Origin: Lutibacter sp.
GTDB taxonomy: Bacteria > Bacteroidota > Bacteroidia > Flavobacteriales > Flavobacteriaceae
Length of the DNA stretch: 34,765 bases
NCBI GenBank assembly: GCA_027449025.1
Contig: DAIDMK010000029.1
Location: forward strand, 1-34,765
Direction: 5' to 3'
A program made the translations under genes and the position numbers. The notes under the pieces were generated by a model. The model searched no databases and was not told the DNA's origin. It saw only the letters and a list, made by a program, of their open reading frames with translations. Below are positions 32,949 through 34,765 of the stretch, one piece after another. Position 1 is the stretch's first letter; every line of letters starts with the position of its first letter.

Positions 32949-33755
32949 ATGAAAACAATTAAAGACCAACTAGGAAGAGAAATTACCTTAAAAACCCAAC
33001 CCAAAAGAATCATTTCATTGGTACCTTCACAAACTGAATTACTTTGTGATCTGAATTTAGAAAACGAGCTGGTAGGAATTACAAAATTCTGCGTACATCC
33101 TTATCACTTAAAATCGACCAAGACCATTGTAGGTGGCACAAAAAAAGTAGATTTCGATAAAATAAAATCATTAAAACCCGATTTTATTTTATGCAATAAA
33201 GAAGAAAATACTTATGATTTTTTGCCTGAACTTGAAAAAATTGCCCCTACATATTTTTCTGACATCAGTACAATTCAAGACAGTATTGATTTTATTTTAA
33301 ACTTAGGGAGTATCTTAAATAGAAGAACAGAAAGCCAAAATTTAATCGAAAAAATAAATTTTAAAATTAACGATTTTAAGGAATTCATCAAAACAAAGCC
33401 AATCAGAAAAGTGGCTTATTTTATTTGGGCAAAACCGTGGATGGTTGCTGGAAATGAAACTTATATCAACCAAATGTTACAGTTAAACAAGTTTGACAAC
33501 ATTTACCAAAATATGAGTCGCTATCCAAAGGTTGCAATTGACAAAATCCGCTACGAAGGAGATCCTGAAATCATCATTTTGTCTTCAGAGCCATTTCCCT
33601 TCAAGGATGAGCATGCTGTGGAAATTTCGACTTACACCAATCGCTCTATAACAGTTTTTGCAGATGGTGAAATGTTTAGTTGGTACGGTAGCAGACTGCT
33701 TTTGGCTTTTGATTATTTTAAAGAACTGCACAAAAAATTAGACAGTCATTTTTAA
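32949..33755 (+). CDS. Helical-backbone metal receptor-like protein (BtuF/FepB fold)
   Basis: This 268-residue protein matches periplasmic binding proteins for vitamin B12 or chelated iron: KRIISLVPSQTELLCDLNL near 19-37, FDKIKSLKPDFILCNKEEN (74-92) and KVAYFIWAKPWMVAGNETYI (149-168). It lacks a signal peptide, begins directly with the mature-type fold, and has no transporter genes nearby, so it may work in the cytosol. The ligand is unknown. It lies 26 nt after pyrF and converges on the DUF4197 gene with a 13-nt gap. Confidence 0.85.
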   Translation: MKTIKDQLGREITLKTQPKRIISLVPSQTELLCDLNLENELVGITKFCVHPYHLKSTKTIVGGTKKVDFDKIKSLKPDFILCNKEENTYDFLPELEKIAPTYFSDISTIQDSIDFILNLGSILNRRTESQNLIEKINFKINDFKEFIKTKPIRKVAYFIWAKPWMVAGNETYINQMLQLNKFDNIYQNMSRYPKVAIDKIRYEGDPEIIILSSEPFPFKDEHAVEISTYTNRSITVFADGEMFSWYGSRLLLAFDYFKELHKKLDSHF

Positions 33756-33768
33756 AAAATTATTTCAA

Positions 33769-34470
33769 CTAATCCTGCAAAGCAAAAATTCTTTTTAATA
33801 AATCGGAAGTACGTTTGGCAATATTTGCCCTAATTCCTCTTTCTTCAACTTCAACCATAGTGAATACGCCTTTCAGGGCTTCATTAGTCACATAATCTGT
33901 TAAATCCGGATTTACATCGGCGGTTAATGGCAAATTATTGTATCTCGTGATTAAGTCTGTCCATACTTTGTCTGCACCAACTTTTTTAAATGAATTGTTA
34001 ATAATTGGATTAAACTTTTGGTACAACGCTGCTGATGTTGCTGTTTTCAAATATATGGTAGCCGAATTTTTATCGCCCAATAAAATATTTTTAGCATCAA
34101 CAAAGGTCATCCCTGTAATGGCATCAGAAAAAATAGGAATGGCTTCTCCTACAGCATCTTCTGCAGCCCTATTCAATACCCTCAAACCTTCATCAGCCAA
34201 GCTCGACAAGCCGATGCTTCTTAATGTTCTGTCAACTTTTTGTAACTCTTCAGGAAGTAAAATTTTAACCAGTTCATTTTTAAAAAACCCATCCTGAACA
34301 GCCAAAGTTGTCACCTGATTTGAAATTCCGTTTTGCAAGGCTTCCTTTAAACCAGCTGCAATTTGTTCGTTTGTAATTCCGCCATTAGGCAACTGATTTA
34401 TAACCTGTTGTAATTCTGAACAAGCAGAAAGTTGAAACACAACCACTGCTAAAAGTATTTTTTTTAACAT
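33769..34470 (-). CDS. DUF4197 lipoprotein
   Basis: This 233-residue protein has a lipoprotein signal peptide (lipobox QLSAC, Cys17). The body is predicted mostly helical and matches DUF4197: ITNEQIAAGLKEALQNGISN near 31-50, AEDAVGEAIPIFSDAI, and KNILLGDKNSATIYLKTAT. The family has no established function; it should be anchored in the outer membrane or inner membrane facing the periplasm. It is followed by the convergent binding-protein gene. Confidence 0.88.
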   Translation of the reverse strand: MLKKILLAVVVFQLSACSELQQVINQLPNGGITNEQIAAGLKEALQNGISNQVTTLAVQDGFFKNELVKILLPEELQKVDRTLRSIGLSSLADEGLRVLNRAAEDAVGEAIPIFSDAITGMTFVDAKNILLGDKNSATIYLKTATSAALYQKFNPIINNSFKKVGADKVWTDLITRYNNLPLTADVNPDLTDYVTNEALKGVFTMVEVEERGIRANIAKRTSDLLKRIFALQD

Positions 34471-34502
34471 CTTAGTATTTTTATTTTGTTAAGATACGGT
34501 AA

Positions 34503-34667
34503 TTAATTTTTGATGCGGTCAGTTTTCTTGTCATATCCATACGGACAATGTTTACAGCCGCTTTTACAACAATAGCCTCTTTTCAAATGATACTTTTCCG
34601 TAAATACACGGTAACCCTCTTCATTTGTGTAATAATCTTCTTCTGAAGTACTTGATTTTTCAAACAT
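34503..34667 (-). CDS. DUF5522 small cysteine-rich protein
   Basis: This 54-residue protein has the whole DUF5522 core, EEGYRVFTEKYHLKRGYCC followed by KSGCKHCPYGY; its four cysteines (CC...C..C) may bind zinc or a metal cluster. Function is unknown. I start at MFEKSSTSEED (34667); the longer frame adds 24 residues that run into the terminator hairpin and resemble no family member. It lies 32 nt upstream of the DUF4197 gene and may be co-transcribed with it. Confidence 0.85.
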   Translation of the reverse strand: MFEKSSTSEEDYYTNEEGYRVFTEKYHLKRGYCCKSGCKHCPYGYDKKTDRIKN

Positions 34668-34694
34668 ATATTTGGTAAAAATAATAAAAAGAAG

Positions 34695-34727
34695 CCGTCT
34701 CACTATTAAAATTTGAGGCGGTTTTTT
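34695..34727. terminator. Hairpin terminator at the right edge
   Basis: CCGTCTCA (34695-34702) pairs with TGAGGCGG (34714-34721) with one wobble and an 11-nt loop, followed by six T on the plus strand. The minus strand also has a T-rich tail (CTTCTTTTTATT), so it probably ends a minus-strand gene beyond the window. Confidence 0.7.
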
Positions 34728-34765
34728 ATTTCTATTCAATTTTGGGTATTACTTTTATTTTTAAA

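Overview
The window is AT-rich chromosomal DNA from a member of the Bacteroidota, almost certainly a flavobacterium (Flavobacteriaceae). The evidence is the gene set (short arginine decarboxylase with a deoxyhypusine-synthase-like partner, PASTA-rluD facing ddl-coaD, DUF4197, DUF5522 and DUF5777 proteins). Start codons lack clear Shine-Dalgarno sequences, and at least eight genes have a Bacteroidota -7 promoter box (TAnnTTTG) 18-39 nt before the start. I see no rRNA, tRNA, CRISPR array or intact mobile element; one IS-like transposase remnant and one unidentified gene remnant are present.

Layout. 1-3.8 kb: polyamine operon on the minus strand (speA, speB, deoxyhypusine-synthase-like gene, small acidic protein), probably making homospermidine. 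4.1-7.3 kb: yaaA, an acetyltransferase of the CAT fold, an RluD-type pseudouridine synthase and a PASTA protein, all minus. 7.6-11.1 kb: ddl, coaD and an M14 peptidase, plus. 11.1-12.8 kb: GNAT acetyltransferase, a hypothetical protein and a methyltransferase, minus. 13.1-16.1 kb: topB and an RluE-like pseudouridine synthase, plus. 16.4-21.4 kb: a coiled-coil protein and a MacAB-type efflux operon, minus. 21.5-23.6 kb: a DCC-family protein (plus) and a lipoylated E2 acyltransferase (minus). 24.0-28.2 kb: cytochrome locus, plus: three predicted heme lipoproteins and an outer-membrane barrel. 29-32 kb: tpiA-prmA-clpS and an orphan ABC permease, minus. 32.1-33.8 kb: pyrF and a metal-receptor-like protein, plus. 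33.8-34.7 kb: DUF4197 lipoprotein and DUF5522 protein, minus.

The most unusual signal is a repeated leader element of 87-88 bp. It lies directly against the start codon, always in sense orientation, of three unrelated genes: yaaA (minus strand), coaD (two perfect tandem units plus a decayed third) and topB. Each intact unit encodes a 22-27 residue ORF beginning MKRA, and each ends in a sequence that can pair with the start codon of the next gene. It looks like a portable translational-coupling leader, and I know of no description of it.

Two other sets of repeats are regulatory. The first two cytochrome genes have homologous upstream regions, each with a TTACA/TGTAA inverted repeat, a CRP/FNR-like palindrome and a TTG box at identical spacing (110 and 28 nt), which implies one shared respiratory regulator. 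The E2 gene and clpS end in homologous segments of about 114 bp that carry the terminator.
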